Assembly (NCBI GenBank): GCA_025267735.1
Contig: CM046294.1
Coordinates: forward strand, 21,820,162-21,884,161
DNA from: Mactra quadrangularis
Lineage: Eukaryota > Mollusca > Bivalvia > Venerida > Mactridae
Length of the DNA: 64,000 bases
Reading direction: 5' to 3'
Shown here: piece after piece, positions 1 through 15,300 of the stretch
How positions within the stretch are numbered: position 1 is the stretch's first letter
How the letters are laid out: every line of letters begins with the position of its first letter
The notes under the pieces: generated by a model
What the model saw: only the letters and a program-made list of their open reading frames with translations
Databases searched by the model: none
What the model was told of the DNA's origin: nothing
Position numbers and translations under genes: made by a program

Positions 1-190
1 GCGGTTAAATAGAATAATCATGGTGATAATTGATTTGAATATTTTTCATGTGTGACAATTCTGAACTTTATTTTTAGAAAGTCGCCATCTTGGATTTGCT
101 AGCTTGAAACAAACCGTTCAATAGAGCTCTAATGCTATAAAAAATCGCTTTCAAAAAGCGCTAGCTAGTGATCGCCTTGTGGAACGTGCC
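1..190. mobile_element. MITE copy, right part (left part outside window)
   Basis: The sequence matches the right half of the element at 31942-32408: CGCCATCTTGG, then AAAAAGCGCTAGC, ending GGAACGTGCC at 190. It lies in the intron before the first visible exon of gene 1. Confidence 0.6.
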
Positions 191-299
191 TTAATTGCTC
201 CAAATTTAGATGTGTGTTATTTACTTACTTATAATTATCTGTTATACTGTTTTTATGTGTATATTTGTACAGTTTCATACTAATTTTATTATTTTACAG

Positions 300-3200
300 T
301 GATCCAGAGTCTTTCATTGCAAGAAATGAATTGTGTTTAGGAGTGACAACTAGAGACTGTTCTATAATGGATTGGGTAACACTTGATTTATCACCAATAT
401 TGAGCATTGAGTTCCAAATACCTGATGGAATACCAGCATGGATTAGACTTCGTCTTACCAATAATGGTAAATTATTTTGTTGAAAAAATTAATCATTTGT
501 ATACAATATACCGTTCTGTACAATATACTTGTGATACTAGATAATGTTGCACGTTGAGTGATTATTGGCAATAGTTAAGTTTATTTTTTTGCATTTAGAT
601 CTGGTGTAATCTCCAGGGTATTGAATATATCGTAGCAACCCCAAGCGTTATATCCGTATAGTGAGCAAGCTTGTATTAACATTAAAACAGTATAAAGTAA
701 ACTAGATTGTGTGTCAATCGCTTAAAATGAATGAACTTTTAAGAAACTTTGTTTATTAGGACATTAAACTTCTGCTAGTAAAACAATATTTTCATATACA
801 ATAAGGATTTAGGAAGTTAGGTTAACCCCTTTTGTAATAATCCATTTATTATATTTTAAACAAACCATTTTTTCACATAGCTTAATTATTTCAGTACAAT
901 TGTACTCAGTGGGAAGGTCAGATCAAGCAATCATTGTTGATAAAAGTCCTCCAATAAAAGGGGATGTTTGTGATGGAACTATATTTCGTCATGATATGCA
1001 GTACACAAAACATTCAGACAAGGTACAGTGTATGCGTTTTTTTCTTATTGATTTTAATCTATTTTATTCATTAAAATCATACATTTATGTATACCATCCT
1101 TTTCTTTAATGTGACTAGTATAAAGTTTTGCACAACACGCACGTTCAAATGTTGGTCTCAAAAGTCCACCTAGCTTGGAGTCTAATTTAAACTATCAGTC
1201 ATTTTTTTAACTGGAATGCTAGCCCTAATATTAAAATCATTTCATTTAGTACTTTTAAGGATCTTGTGCCAATGCTAATACTTGAATGATTTAATGGTTA
1301 TATAGTTAATATGTACATGTTGCTGCAGGTTATTAAAAAGCTGCTCTCAATATTTGCCTTTATAAAATCTCTCAATTCTAAAAATCTATTGAGACGATGT
1401 ACAAGAGTATTTTTTTTATATTTTGAACTATGTGTAACAAGGTTTTTTATTGTAACATTAACGTATTTATTTTAATTGTTTAGATCTGTGCTAATTGGTA
1501 TGGATTTTACGACCCAGAAAGTAGCATATCTTTTTATGCTGTCGGTGCTGGGACATCCCCTGGTATTACTGATGTAGCCGAATTAAAAGAAGTGACAAGC
1601 GGCACTTTTGAAATATGTATCTATCTTAATGAGACAAATGCTCTAATGCATAACAACTTATACTATTTTATGGTTTGGGCTTATAATGGTGGAATCAATC
1701 AGTTGAATACTACAAATTCATCAAATGGAGGTATTCTAAACATATTTATTTATATTATGATAAAACATATTTTAATGCCATTTCGTTATAATATTTGATA
1801 TTTAATATTTATAATTTTTAATTAAAAATATTGAAAACCACATTGAACAACTAACATTTGACCATGCAAACAATCTACCTGAATATCACAGTGCTTGTAT
1901 CGAAATATTCAACAAGCTGATCATAATGATAATTAATGGTCAAAGAGATTTACATTAAATTAAAAATTATTAAACTGGTATCAATATGTTTATTGCTTCC
2001 TGAATTGGTTTCTTAGCGTTTCCATATTTTCTACACAACGTTTATAACATGCATGCATTTTATGGTTTTACGTTTAAGAATTGCTAACTTTCCCTAAATA
2101 CATTTGTGCTACCAAACTTTGTTAAATCAAATAAAATATAAATAATATATTGTTAAGGTCATCTCAGTACATGACGAACGTCATACATTTAACCTTGTGT
2201 TATATTCTCAGTACGTGTAGATCTAACAAAACCTGAAGCAGGTGAAGTTGTTGATGGTAAAAAAAGTAACTTTACTGATATTAGATATAGCTCATCACAA
2301 TCAACCGTACAATTACAATGGCGTGATTTCTTTGACCCAGAGTCTGGAATAAGTGAATATAGTGCCAGGGTTTGGAGGAAAAGGTAAACTGTTTTAAATG
2401 TTTACACACGTACTTAACAAAACTTCTAGTATACGGATTTCATTATCATAGGAAATCTTTATTTTTCATCACTTATGTCCGATCTATAGTAGAAATGTTT
2501 ATTAGATCATACTGTCGTCTGCTCGCATGGTTTTCTTGCTTCTTTATCGAAGCTAAACAAGTTTTGCTGTGTATGGGTTGATTTTATTTTAACACAATAA
2601 TGATTTTACCTAAACTGACCACGTGGGATTTTTGCACGAGAAGCACGTGCCCATTTTCGCTTTTCAGCATATGCTCGACAAACCGGGATTTTGATAGATA
2701 AAGAAGCATGTCCTTTACAAATGTCCACAATCAATTGGACATAGCTCTTTAAATGTTGAAAAATTAAAATTTCCTGCAATAAAGAAATCGGAGTACTTAG
2801 AAGTTTTTTTAAGTATACATATGTTCTGTCTACTGTATATTACTCGTACATTAAATTTGAATATGATTATGCATTTAATTTTCTGTATTATTTGGAGACA
2901 TGTATTTCTTATTTGTATTTTGGCACTTTTTGATTCAGACACATGCTTTTAAATAGTAAAACAAACAGTCTTCAGAAAATTGTGAATTTTAAGGTCATGT
3001 TGTAGTTTTGATCCACTATTGAACTTGCTGTAAAATGCTAATGATACTTTACTTACTTAGCTACTTATGGTTTTTATATTGTTAACACTTAGGAATGATG
3101 AAGACTGGCGGAACATAAATTCATGGACACCATTTGCTTCTACCGTGGATACAGCGGAGTGGAGAAATTTTAATTTAAAGCATAAAGATATTGTTAAATC

Positions 3201-3333
3201 GGAACTGAAGACAACAAATGGAGCATTGAATGATATATCATCAGAGACAGATAGTTTTATTGTTGACCTTACACCACCTGTAGTTATATACATAAATGAT
3301 GGAATAGTTCCTGGCTCTGATATCAACTTTCAG
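300..3333 (+). CDS. Gene 1 exon block A: fibronectin-III-like repeats
   Basis: The exons are 300-466, 895-1022, 1484-1730, 2212-2383 and 3093-3333. The first begins mid-repeat (DPES core), so earlier exons lie outside the window. Linkers between repeats read VDKSPPIKGDVCDG, VDLTKPEAGEVVDG and VDLTPP. The repeat core W-x-G-F-Y-D-P-E-S-S-I is in exon 1484-1730 and DFFDPESGI is in exon 2212-2383. All four junctions keep frame (phases 1, 0, 1, 2). The introns hold a tRNA-derived SINE just after the last exon (about 3390-3620). Confidence 0.82.
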
Positions 3334-6300
3334 GTTTGTATAAATAATACAGATTTGTTTGATGTTCTAAACTCACCAGCTCACATGTTGAAGTGGGTGG
3401 GCGTGGCCAAGCGGATACGATGTTGGACATGTAATCAGTGGATAGCCAGATCCGTGTTGGTTAGAATCCTATCCAAAACCTACCGCGGTGTTTTCTTGAG
3501 CAAGAAACTTTATCCTACTGGCTAAGTACTGGGGGACCAGAAAGCGGACTCGAAAGTGATTGATCTAAGTTGTAATAAATTGTTTCACAATCGAGCTAAA
3601 TATTAGTATACCGGTAAACTTACCAGCTTATACTTAAAACAATATTGATTCACTTTGAGTAAAGTAATTATAAGAGTAATTGTCATTTATTACCACATGT
3701 GAATATAATGTAACACACATAATATATGTATGTGTATCATAACAATATAAGAAAAGATACCCTTGCAATATAATATTTCACGGAGTATATTGTGTTATAT
3801 ATTATACATTTTTTTAAACTATCGAAGTTAATACACAGCTACGTCAAATAATGTATGGCGCCAATAATTATAACAGTAGATACTGTTTGAGTTCCACAAA
3901 GTTGTCGTTATGGTGGGCAATGTAATGTCTTTCTTGGTCCAGGTAGGATATTTTGTGACTGTTATCACTGTTTAATCACTGCATTTTGCATGAGTTTAAG
4001 TTGTTATATATTTACAGTACAACACTACAGCTCTGTCAGTAAACTTTGACTTCATTGATGAAGAATCAGGAGTATCTAATATAAAGTTACAGATACTTGA
4101 AATGGAACAAAATATAAAACATGTCATCTATCCAAGTAAGTTCTTAAGTAATGGCGTTAAAGATTTTACTCACGTTATACTGATAAAAGTTTAAAAAACT
4201 AAGTTCACCAATAACCACATGTAAAAACATCAATGTTAAACACACTCGTTTATGCATCTATCGTGTAAGTTTATGTTGACTGACATCGTCGATGTTTTAG
4301 TTTATTTGATAGCAAGTACAGGTCGTCCATGTAAACAATGGGTGAAAACATAGCCAGTTTCATTAAAGGCCTTTATTTGGGTGTGAAAAATATAAAAAAT
4401 TATACATAGGGCTTTTGGAAGTATTTTATTTAGATATCATGAATAAAATTTACAATGTTTCTATGTACTTTAAACATTAAATGTAGAATTTCAAAGAGGT
4501 TTATTCATCATTGCTAAAATTATCTACGTGCCTCAACTTATTCACCAATTAAGTGAGCAAGTCCAGTGTATAGAGTACATAAACACACATGACCTGGTTA
4601 AAGTGTTTCTTGTATTGAGCATTGTTTTATCTAATATATTTTATTAGTTCATGTTCACATATCTTAATACTAAAGGTACACAAGAAAACTGGCTTGAAAT
4701 AAACCATGACATCAATGAGTATACCATAAACGATTTAGAACATCAGTTAAATGGCGGACATATATATTATATACGATTATCTGTTGGCAATGGTGCAGGT
4801 CTAATTTCTACTGTTGACACAAATGGCGTATTGGTTGATACTACACCACCAGTGGTATGTATACTGACGTTACAGTTGAATAGATTACTGAATTGTTTGC
4901 ACCCACAGGAAGGCAACTATGGTGTCTATAACTGAGTAAAAACTGTTTGTTACTTTTTTCAGGATGAATGTTGAGAAACATTACCTTTTTTCAACAACAT
5001 TTACTATTTACACATTTTTGCATTTGGTCTTCCTACAACTTTAAAAAGAAAATCAAAGCTTGTAAAGTTTTGTTAATGCAAGTCTAATGATTGGACATAT
5101 TTTTTTCACATAACAAGATGCGTCCAAACATTTCAAAGTACATAAACATGCCAAGTTATCATATTTGATTTATATCTTTACACTCAATTTTGAGTTAAAT
5201 TTGCTTAAATTGGGCCACTGTAAGTGCTACTTAATGCATGTTATGCTTTATCTTGTTTAGTGTGTAATTGTTCTTTGTCCTCTATTGAAAAGAATTTCCA
5301 GTTCTTTACCAATGCTGTTTTAATTTCTAAACATTTTTACAACAGATATATTTCCTTCATGTTGGTGTGTTTACTGGAGAGGAGGAAATTGTTGATGGTT
5401 ATGTTTGGCAATCAGATCATAATGGTATAAAAGTATCATGGATATCAAATGATCCAGAATCTGGTATAACTAATGTTAAATTAGCTGTTGGGACAACACC
5501 AGGTTGGTATTAGTTGTGTGTCCAGTTTTCATCCTTATATAGTCAGCTACTTTAAACATAATCCAAAATCCTTTATCTTACTATTTGTTGACACGTTTAT
5601 CATTTTGAGCTATTTGAGTGCATTAAACAAATTAAAGTGTTTATATCATTCACTGCTTCAAATTGTTGTTTATTTTTATTTGTTTTTTATGTTGTTTATC
5701 ATTATAATGGTGTAGTCAGTTAAAAGATTATAATTATATGTACTCAGTATTCTAAATTTTTAGATCCGCTAATATAAAATTCTTTATCAATATAGAATCT
5801 AAACAATGCAATGAGATAAAGAACGTTTACTAATTTCTGTGTTTTAACATATCTCTACCATTATCAACATCTGTTTCTTCTGAAAATTATAAGATTATTT
5901 CATTATCGTAATATCTTAGATAGTGCTGTATACAGCAACTGTATACAATTGCCATAACAACCAGTACAAACAATACTTCTGTGTTGAGACATTTGTGATG
6001 ACTCTATATTACTTGTAGCCCTAAATTCACTATACTCTAAGATTCAGCAATGTATGAATTACAGATCTTTAGTTTGAAATAAAATCATTATTTTTACATA
6101 TTATAGTCATAACACAAGCTACTTAAATACATGTATTGAAATGTTCAAACTTCATTTTCTTAACATTACATTGTTAAATATCTACATTTAATTAAAAACA
6201 TTTTACATTCTGTTATTGAAGGAGGAACTGATGCATCAGACTGGGCCAATATTGCTCTGTCAGACACTAATGCTTACATACATGTAAACCTATTAGACAC

Positions 6301-9300
6301 AGATTTAACTGTGTACAGTCCAGTTTACTATGTGTCATGTCTAGTACAGAATGGAGCAGGACTAGAAAGCAATATGGCTATTTCTACTCCAATAATAGTT
6401 GTTCCAGAAGACGTAGCAGGTAGGATTATACTTATAGTTCTTAATACCAAGTTTATCTTTTGGTTACACTGGATTGTAATTTCATAAATACTTCCAGATT
6501 GGTTTTTCTTTTAATTTTAGACGTTTTGGTATTTAGTTGTTGGTACAAAAAAGTGTCGTATGTTTATGAACGATGCAAAATACCTAAGCAAATAACGTTT
6601 TATACAGAGTTATTTTAAAACGTCATATTTGAAGTACTAGTTATTACTTAATACTAAATGGTAATTGTACTTCTTTATAAATGTGTTTAAGTTACGTAAG
6701 GTTTATCCTTTCGTATTTCCCAATCTTATTAAAGTGAGCAGTAAGTATGTGATTATGGTATCAAATTTTGCAAGCTTCTATTGCTTGCTTTTGACAATAA
6801 GAATTGTGATAACTTACATTACGTATTGCGGGTTTTGCGCAAAACAGACGTAACTCACTCTTTTCTTATATTGAGTTACAACTTTTTGCGCTAAACCTGC
6901 GGTATGTAGTCTTAAAACATTGAATAGGTACACATGACAGATAGTAATATATTATGATTTAAGGTATAAGTTTTGATGGACCGTTCAATACATTAGAAGA
7001 AGACATCGACTATCAAGCTGATGCTCATACTGTAACAACAAAGTTCCAAGATTTTGAAAGTAGTTTACATGGATTAAAATCCTATGACTGGGCAATAGGT
7101 ACTACACCTGGTGGTGAAGATATTCTTCCATATATAGAATATGGTATACATCACGAAGAACAATATGATGACACTGGACATGGTAGAATAATTTATTTAT
7201 AATGTATACTTGTTGAGAATTATGACTTTGGTTCTCTTTATAAAATGAATGTTCAATTAAATTAATATTTTAGAAAATAGTAATTATTGAATGAAATTTT
7301 GTATTGGCACATGAAAGTTGCAATTGACAATTCTCATGATTAATTTCAATATGTACCTGTATCGAATACAAAATCATTGTTTTGTAAACAAAGTAGATAT
7401 GAGTATTATTACACCGATATTGCTTGCATATTTCCAAACGATTATCGAATGTATTTGTACAGTGCACTATTTTCAAACAAGCTGTTAAATCAAAGGAATG
7501 ATCTTTAGAGAATTTGGATATGATTTATCTAAGGTACAATGAACTTGTTCTTAATGGATATATATTGTTGCAGGATATTCTAGCAGTGGTTTGACACACA
7601 TGTCCATTGACCTTGACAATTCAGAAACATATTATATTACATTACGTGTAATAACTAATGGTGGTAATGTTTTACAAACAACAACAGATGGTTTTGTTGT
7701 AGATAACACATCACCAATGGTTCATGTAAATAGGTTAGTAAAAAACATTGTGAAGTCTGACAATATTTTTTTGAACTTATACCGTTAAGTTTACCTTTTT
7801 ATGATAAATGTTTTGTCATATCCAGCATTTCCACCTTAAATTGACTGAAAGGCATAAACTAACACAATGAAAGTGTGATGAATTTGATTTGCTTTATAAA
7901 TGCATCAGAAATAGTCTTAGCCACTGTAATAGAATTTATATTTGTGTATTATCAGGGTTATCTGTACATGGCTTGCTCATGAGGAAACTTGTTTGTTGCT
8001 TTAAGTTTGAGTTGTATATATCACTTACCTTATAGCATTTGAATTCCAAATATGTCCCCTACAGAAATGTAAATGATGCAAATCTGATTCAATAAATTAC
8101 ACTTGCCCATTAATTTAATGTGGTTTTAATACAATGTTCTTTAGTAAATGGTATTTGTTTCAGAGTTGGTTCCATAGATGAACCCTTACAAACTGATACA
8201 ATATATCAGAATGATGAATGGTTGACATCAGAATGGTTATATCATGATAATGATAAGTTACAGCAAGATATAAATGATAATATAGAGTATGTAAGATATT
8301 CTGTAGGCACCTACCCATATAGTCAAGATTTACACACATTTACATATATTGACATGTTACCGGATCAGATTGGTAATAAAGGAGAAGGTCATGTGGGGAT
8401 AAATAAAACTGGTGAGTTGTTATTACACAAAGTTAATACATCGGTGGCCAATGCATTACTTATCATACAAGTTATTTATTTCTTTTACAAAGCATTCATT
8501 CAAACATTTACTTCTAAAGCTTGGAAAGCAATGTTACAACACGATGTCAAAAATTACAAAGCATCTCTTAAAACAAATCCTATTAATGCCTCTAACGTGT
8601 ATATTTTTTCTTAACGATTCTGTCTTCAAAATGATGGATTCTGTTTTCAGGAATTCCAAACATTTTATCCATCAGTGTTAGAAACAAAGCTAATTTAGAC
8701 ACAGATATATATACTGCAGCTGTAGTACTTGATATGACGTCACCAAATGCTGGAACAATTACATGTCCATCGTTTGTACAGGTTTGTATTGACTTAAATC
8801 GGTTAAAGTTTATTAACAAGTTTGGCATGCTTTTAACTTTCATTTCCTCTGTTTAGATAGAATCTGTTTACATGAAATAGTAAGGTATCATCTGCAAGCT
8901 TTAGAGTCTTCCTTTTTATAAGATACATATAGTGATTATACCAATCGCAATAATCTTACGAATATATGTCTAGTACAAGGTATAAAGCCAGTTTGAATGT
9001 AATTACGAAGAATAAAGTAAATCATTATCTTTGTATTATCATTTGCTATATCTTCCAATTTTTCAAAATCATGTATAAAGTATATGTATGGGATATTTAT
9101 GTCCATGTAGATTTATATAAAGGTAACGAAACTATAAATGTCTATAAATGGGTCATTTTTCAATCTTTTATAGAGTCATTCACCTATTAAATGTGACTGG
9201 TTTGGTTTTACTGATGATGAAAGTATTATCGTTGAATACATTCTGGAGTTTGGTTCTCAGCAAGGATTTAATGATATAAGTGAAGCAGTACATCTACATG

Positions 9301-12300
9301 GAAATACGTCATATTACATTTCAGATGGTAATACATTCAACAGTTCATTTTTAATACCCACCAAGTTTTGTTATACATTTCTTCATTAAACTTGTTCAAG
9401 AAGAAGCATGCATAACACTGATTTATGTTAAAAATTATATAGTTACTATCTAAATCCAGTGTTCCATATACTGAAAGAATATTGCTCAAATGATCATTAA
9501 CATCATCTTCAGTCTCACTATCCATAGTGCATAATCGCGATCATTTTAGTTAATAAGAATATTCCTAGAAAATATACTTAGACTTATGGTATAAATTAAT
9601 AAAATTATCAATAATTCATATGTCTTGAAATTTTGTGTTGTAGATATATCCAAGGACCATACTGATGTACTTTATGCCACATTAACTGCTATAAACAGTG
9701 TTGGTATGATAAACAAAGCTTATTCAGAAGTTATACTGGTTGATGATACACCACCAGTGTCTGGTATTGTTGTTGAACTATCAACTACTTCTAAAATAGA
9801 TCCTTTCAACTTAAGTAAGACAGTATCAGTTAACAGAAGAGCTTGTACCAGTATATTAGGTAAGATATTTGTATTGGGTTAATTTTGTGATTATCAACTA
9901 AATTGTGATATCTAACTATTTTCTTTGATTAATTTTGTATTACAGTAATTACACCTATCTGGTGCATATAATGCATTTAACATCGCTGTTCACTTATCTG
10001 TCATAATTGGTCTTATTTTGCATCAATTCATTGTATTGGTCTAAATCATATTTTATTTCATTAGTATTTTACCATTGCCTCTCTATGTCACTCCACCAAC
10101 ACATAGAGACCACAATGGAAATAAGAACTTGCTCTTTTTAGCTTGACTTTTCAAAGAAATATAAAGCTCTCCTACTCGCCCTAGTGTCAGCGTTTGCGTC
10201 CATATTTCTGATTACAGTTTTTGTGCAGTAAAATATATTTTACTATAACTGTTTTATTTCTTACGGTATCAACTTCAAACTTAAAATACATCTTCCTTAT
10301 CATCAACCACATCTCATGTGACAAAGTTCATAACTCCAAATACATGTTATTTTCAAAATGTTCTCCCGTGAGCTTAAAATTTTCTTTAAAAACATTAAAA
10401 AACCATAAACTTCCTTATGTTTTAGGGATCATTATAAAATTTTAATAATATATGTTTTTTATCATCAACCACATCTCATGTAACAAATACTTACTTAGTC
10501 GAGCATGCTGTCTCTACTGACAGTTCTTGTGTGCTATCCCTGGTGTTGATGTGCTTATCATAGAAAATTACCACATGCTGTCTGTGATATAAGAGTTGTT
10601 TGTTATTTGGCTATGTTTTCACTATGCCAAATTATTATTATAATAATCTATCAATAGAATTATAACTTATTTGCTCAGACGTATTTTAGTTATATTTTAT
10701 AAACTGTCAGACTATAGTCCAACACGTTTTAATCTAGATAAAGATAATGTTATTTTGAAATACATATGCTAAGCTTTATACTTTAATTGGTATTATGGTA
10801 TTAATATGGTATTTTTATGCAATTTATTCTTAATGTTTATGTTAATTTTGTAGAATGTGAGGCTATAGATGCAGTGTGTATAGAGTCATTGGATTACCTA
10901 AGTATTGCCTGGGCTCTTTTCAGTGATCCTGAATCGGATATAGTAGAGTAGGATATTGTATTTTCTTTTGTACTTTTGTAGATTTGATGATATATTATTT
11001 ACTATTTTATTAGTTTCTACCTTTTCTAAATGTTTTTACGATTTATATTTAAATTTTTATGAAGCATGGAAATATATACATCTTTATATTCATTTAAAAA
11101 CATTTCTCCTTTTAAAACTGATTTTATGCTTTTAGTATGATGGATTAATTCTGATTTCATTATTACAGATATCAGATTGCTATTGGAACAACACCAGGAG
11201 GTGGACAAGTCTTACCTTATTTTTCTGTTTCTAATGAATATAATCAATACACTATAACTGGACTAAATCTAAATGGACACAGACAGGTAATCCTACGTTA
11301 ACTTATGTTATGTTATGCATACCGTTGCTAACGTTGTAACCAAGCATTGGTAATCGCACACAGTAGTCAAATGTTGTGTAAAACCTTCCTTCCGGATTTT
11401 GTCTTTCTAGGGCTTTACGCAAATTGACTCATGCTTATTATTCCTTTAGTAGCATTTTTAAGTGCCATTCAGTAGTTATACATTATTTGAAAATAATGCC
11501 GACTTAAAATTTGCAATCAAATTACATTGTATGTATATATATTTATTCACTCAGATATTTGCCACAGTGAAAGCAGTGAATTTTGCTGGACTTGCCACAA
11601 GCTCTACATCAAATGGTGTTTATATATCATACCTCAGTCAACAACTTCCTCCATTACAACATGTGGGTATATATGATGCTCATCGTCTAGCTTTTGGAGA
11701 TGTGTAAGTACTTGGCCTTTCATTTATATTTTATTTGATATTAGTAATGCACAGATTATCGATATTGTACTAAATTATATTTTAACTGTTTTAATTATTG
11801 AGTCATGAGTTTACTCAAATCAAAATGAGCTTTTTACCACATCTAGTCTAAAACCAAGGGCGGCATATTACTACGTATTGCTTGTACCCTTCTTACAACA
11901 ACAAGAATAAGTATGTGAAATCAAATAACGGGTACCAGGGGGGAGCAAAGCGTAACGTAGCGATATACTTAGGCAATTCCCCAAATGTATTTGTTACTTT
12001 ACACTGCTATAAGTCAAATGTCACTATGTTTATGTTTAGATGGTGTTCATGATACCTAATACAAAGATATTGTTATTGCATTAAGCTCCACACTGTGTAC
12101 ATTAACAATTACAATATCATTTATATTTACTAGACAATACCAAGATGATAAGAATTCCATTGAAGCTGGTTGGGATACTTCTGGTGACCCTTGTCCTGTG
12201 GTTAAATATGAATGGTCTATTGAAGGAACGGATGGTGAAATTATACAAGATTTTGTCGACGTTGGAAGTAAGTATTTTAATACTGTTTTATTAAACATAA

Positions 12301-15300
12301 AAGATAACTACACAATTAGTCTGTTTACAAATGGCGCATGATATATACGAAAACATACAATTAAGATTTTTTTCCTATTAAAACGTATATAGCATTATGA
12401 TTCAATGTATATTAACATGTTTTATGCTTTGTTATCTAAATTTTAAAAAGATCATTGAATTCCACCATAGCGTAGTGTGTACTTTATTTGTAATGTTTCA
12501 GCATCTACATATGCAGTGAACAACCAAGTACGTTTAGAAGAAGGATCAAGATATTACAATCTACTTAGAGTAACAAATCAAATAGGTTATAAGTATACTC
12601 TAAGATCAGATGGTGTTACAATCAATGCGAACTCACTAATACCAGGCTATGTTTATGATGGTAATATTACAGCCTATGATTTAACTGTTCAACAGTCAAG
12701 AACAATGGTTAGCGCTAATTGGGATGGATTTGGTCGTCCTAAAGTTGATACAGATTTTAAAAATATTCTTACAGGTACGCTTAGAGTGTTAATGCATATA
12801 TTTATTGTATATTTATGAAATCATAACTATGTACTATGTACACGTTAATCGAATAAAATTCTGTTCAATTCTGTTCTATTCTACATTCACAATTGTAAAT
12901 TATTTGTCATTAATGTTTTTTTTTTAATTTTCCAAAATAACGAATTATTTTAGTTCATTGTGGTATTTTTTACTGTATGGATCCACTTGATTTCGCTGAT
13001 CATACTATTAAATTACCTCTCATCACGTATTTCTAAGATAAGATTTTATACACTACACTACTTCTTTTTATTATTTACTGTGTTAACATCTTATGGTGGT
13101 ACAAAAGTGTCTAATCAACTATAAAAAGTTCAGCAAAGTCTTTTTTATTACAATGTGATTTCTAAGTATTACGGGAAATAATAATTTTTTGAAGTTATTA
13201 TTACACCTTGACTTTTAATTATTAAATGAATGATAAAAGTTGATTGAATGTATTATTACACATTGATTTTAAAGTATTAAAGGAATGATAAAAGTTGATT
13301 GAATGTATTATTACACCTTGATTTTAAGTATTAAGGGATAATAAAAATTGTTTAAATCTAAGTATGACTTTGCAGGAAATGCAGGAGTTGAACCAGATAT
13401 AGAGGATAATCAAGAAGTGGCATATTACATGGTTGCTATAGGCACAGATAGAAGATTTCCTAAAACAAGAGATAATATTGTACCATTTACTAATGTATGG
13501 TTGAATACAACTGTAACATTTAGAGATCTGTCTTTAGAACCTGGATATTCTATGTATTATTTTACTGTTAGAGGTTATAGTACATCATATTCATATGCTA
13601 CTGCTGTATCTAATGGATTTTATGTTAGCTTCAATGGCGGTGTTACAAGTAAGGATTATAATGTTAAATACTATGCTTTACCAGGATTTTCGCTGACGCA
13701 GGAATCTTAAATCATCGACTCAGTTTTACATCAAATGACCCTCAAATATAACTTGCAGTGCGTCCATATAGACGCAATTTCGTTTTACCCGTAATTTGAC
13801 GCATATATTACGCACTTTTCTACTTCCAAATCTGACTTCATTTATTTAGTACGTATTGTACCTGGAAACAACAAAGTTGTCGTTATGTTGTTGACAAAAT
13901 CGTCTAAATTTGCCAATAAACCTATGTATTGCATGTCATTGTATGTCTCAGGTTTCTATAGAAAACTTAGTCGAAATATGTTGAACCTTTATTAAACTAT
14001 GCATTATCTGGATGGTCAACACTGTGAGGACTCTGCTTGTCATTTTCTTTGATGTGTTGCTTAAAATTGTTCTTGAATATGTAATAGAATTAGTGCAATT
14101 GTGCTAATCTAGATCTTGAGAAAAATTGAACAATTGAAGCAAGTTGTTAAAAGTTAAAGATAGCCGGTTACGAGGCAGCGTGTAAATTGTAAGAAGTTGT
14201 CATGGAAGCTAAGATTAAAAATAACCTCAAATTATTACTTTGGTAGTATTTTTGTTAGATGTAGTTCAATGAACTTTTGGGTTTCGGTTACTGTTATTAA
14301 CTGTAAATTGAAAAAAAAAATGTTTCCTTTATTTATTATTTGTTCCTGATGTCAAACTCGTTCAACTTAACCAAATTTATCCCATAGCTGCTTTCTGTAT
14401 TCCCTGATCCTTGTTTAATTTAAGTTAAACTTATTTACTTAGCATTTTTGTTTTGCTTTTAAAATGTAATTTACCTGGTCATATGGCCAGTTTTTATTCA
14501 TGACATTTGCAATTAAACATCATTTAATAATATTGCATAACATTATTTATTGAGACAAAAAATAAATTTTGATTGTTTTCCATTATATAGGTGGTGAGAT
14601 AATTCTACAAGATTTTATAGACTCCGACTCTCAGGTGACTGTAAGATGGGATGGTTATACATCAGAAGTTGATATATTGTTATATTATGTTGCAATATCC
14701 AGTGAACTGACTGAAATGGATGAAGATTGTAGAAAATTTGTAAGTCAGCACCTGTACAGTGAAAGTTTGAAAGCTTGAAATTGGCTCACACTTATTTCGA
14801 GTTGAACATTTTACCTGGCACCAATATATTTTCCTTATTCATATATAAAGAAAGCTCACGACACACAGTCGGCTTGAACTTTTTGTCACGAACCCTCAAC
14901 TTCAAGTTCAAGCTTTTGAACATTTACAGTACATGTATATATTTACATTTAACGTATATTTTATTCATGTAGTAAATATATCAAGTCAGCAACACATGAT
15001 TTTTTCTTTAAAAACTGATGATGTATGCTATAAATAAAACTATGTAAATATGAATAATATATGTTAATCTGAATTATGTTTGCATGAGTTATTGTACAAT
15101 ATGTGTCTATATTATTTAGCTTCCTTTATAATATAACATATCTTATAAAGTTCATATCTGTAAAACATAGGTTGATGGTGGACGGGCCACTGATGAACAA
15201 AAAGCAGAAATCTTTGATGTGTATCCAGTCACAAATGTTGGTCTAAATACATTTAGTGAAATAGATCATCTGAATCTTTTACAGAACAATTCATACTTTG

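Noticed and set aside
4648..4675. Use of the upstream acceptor at 4646-4647 for exon 4676-4854
   Set aside because: Joining it to the preceding phase-1 exon gives an early TAA; the AG at 4674-4675 restores the frame and the repeat motif.
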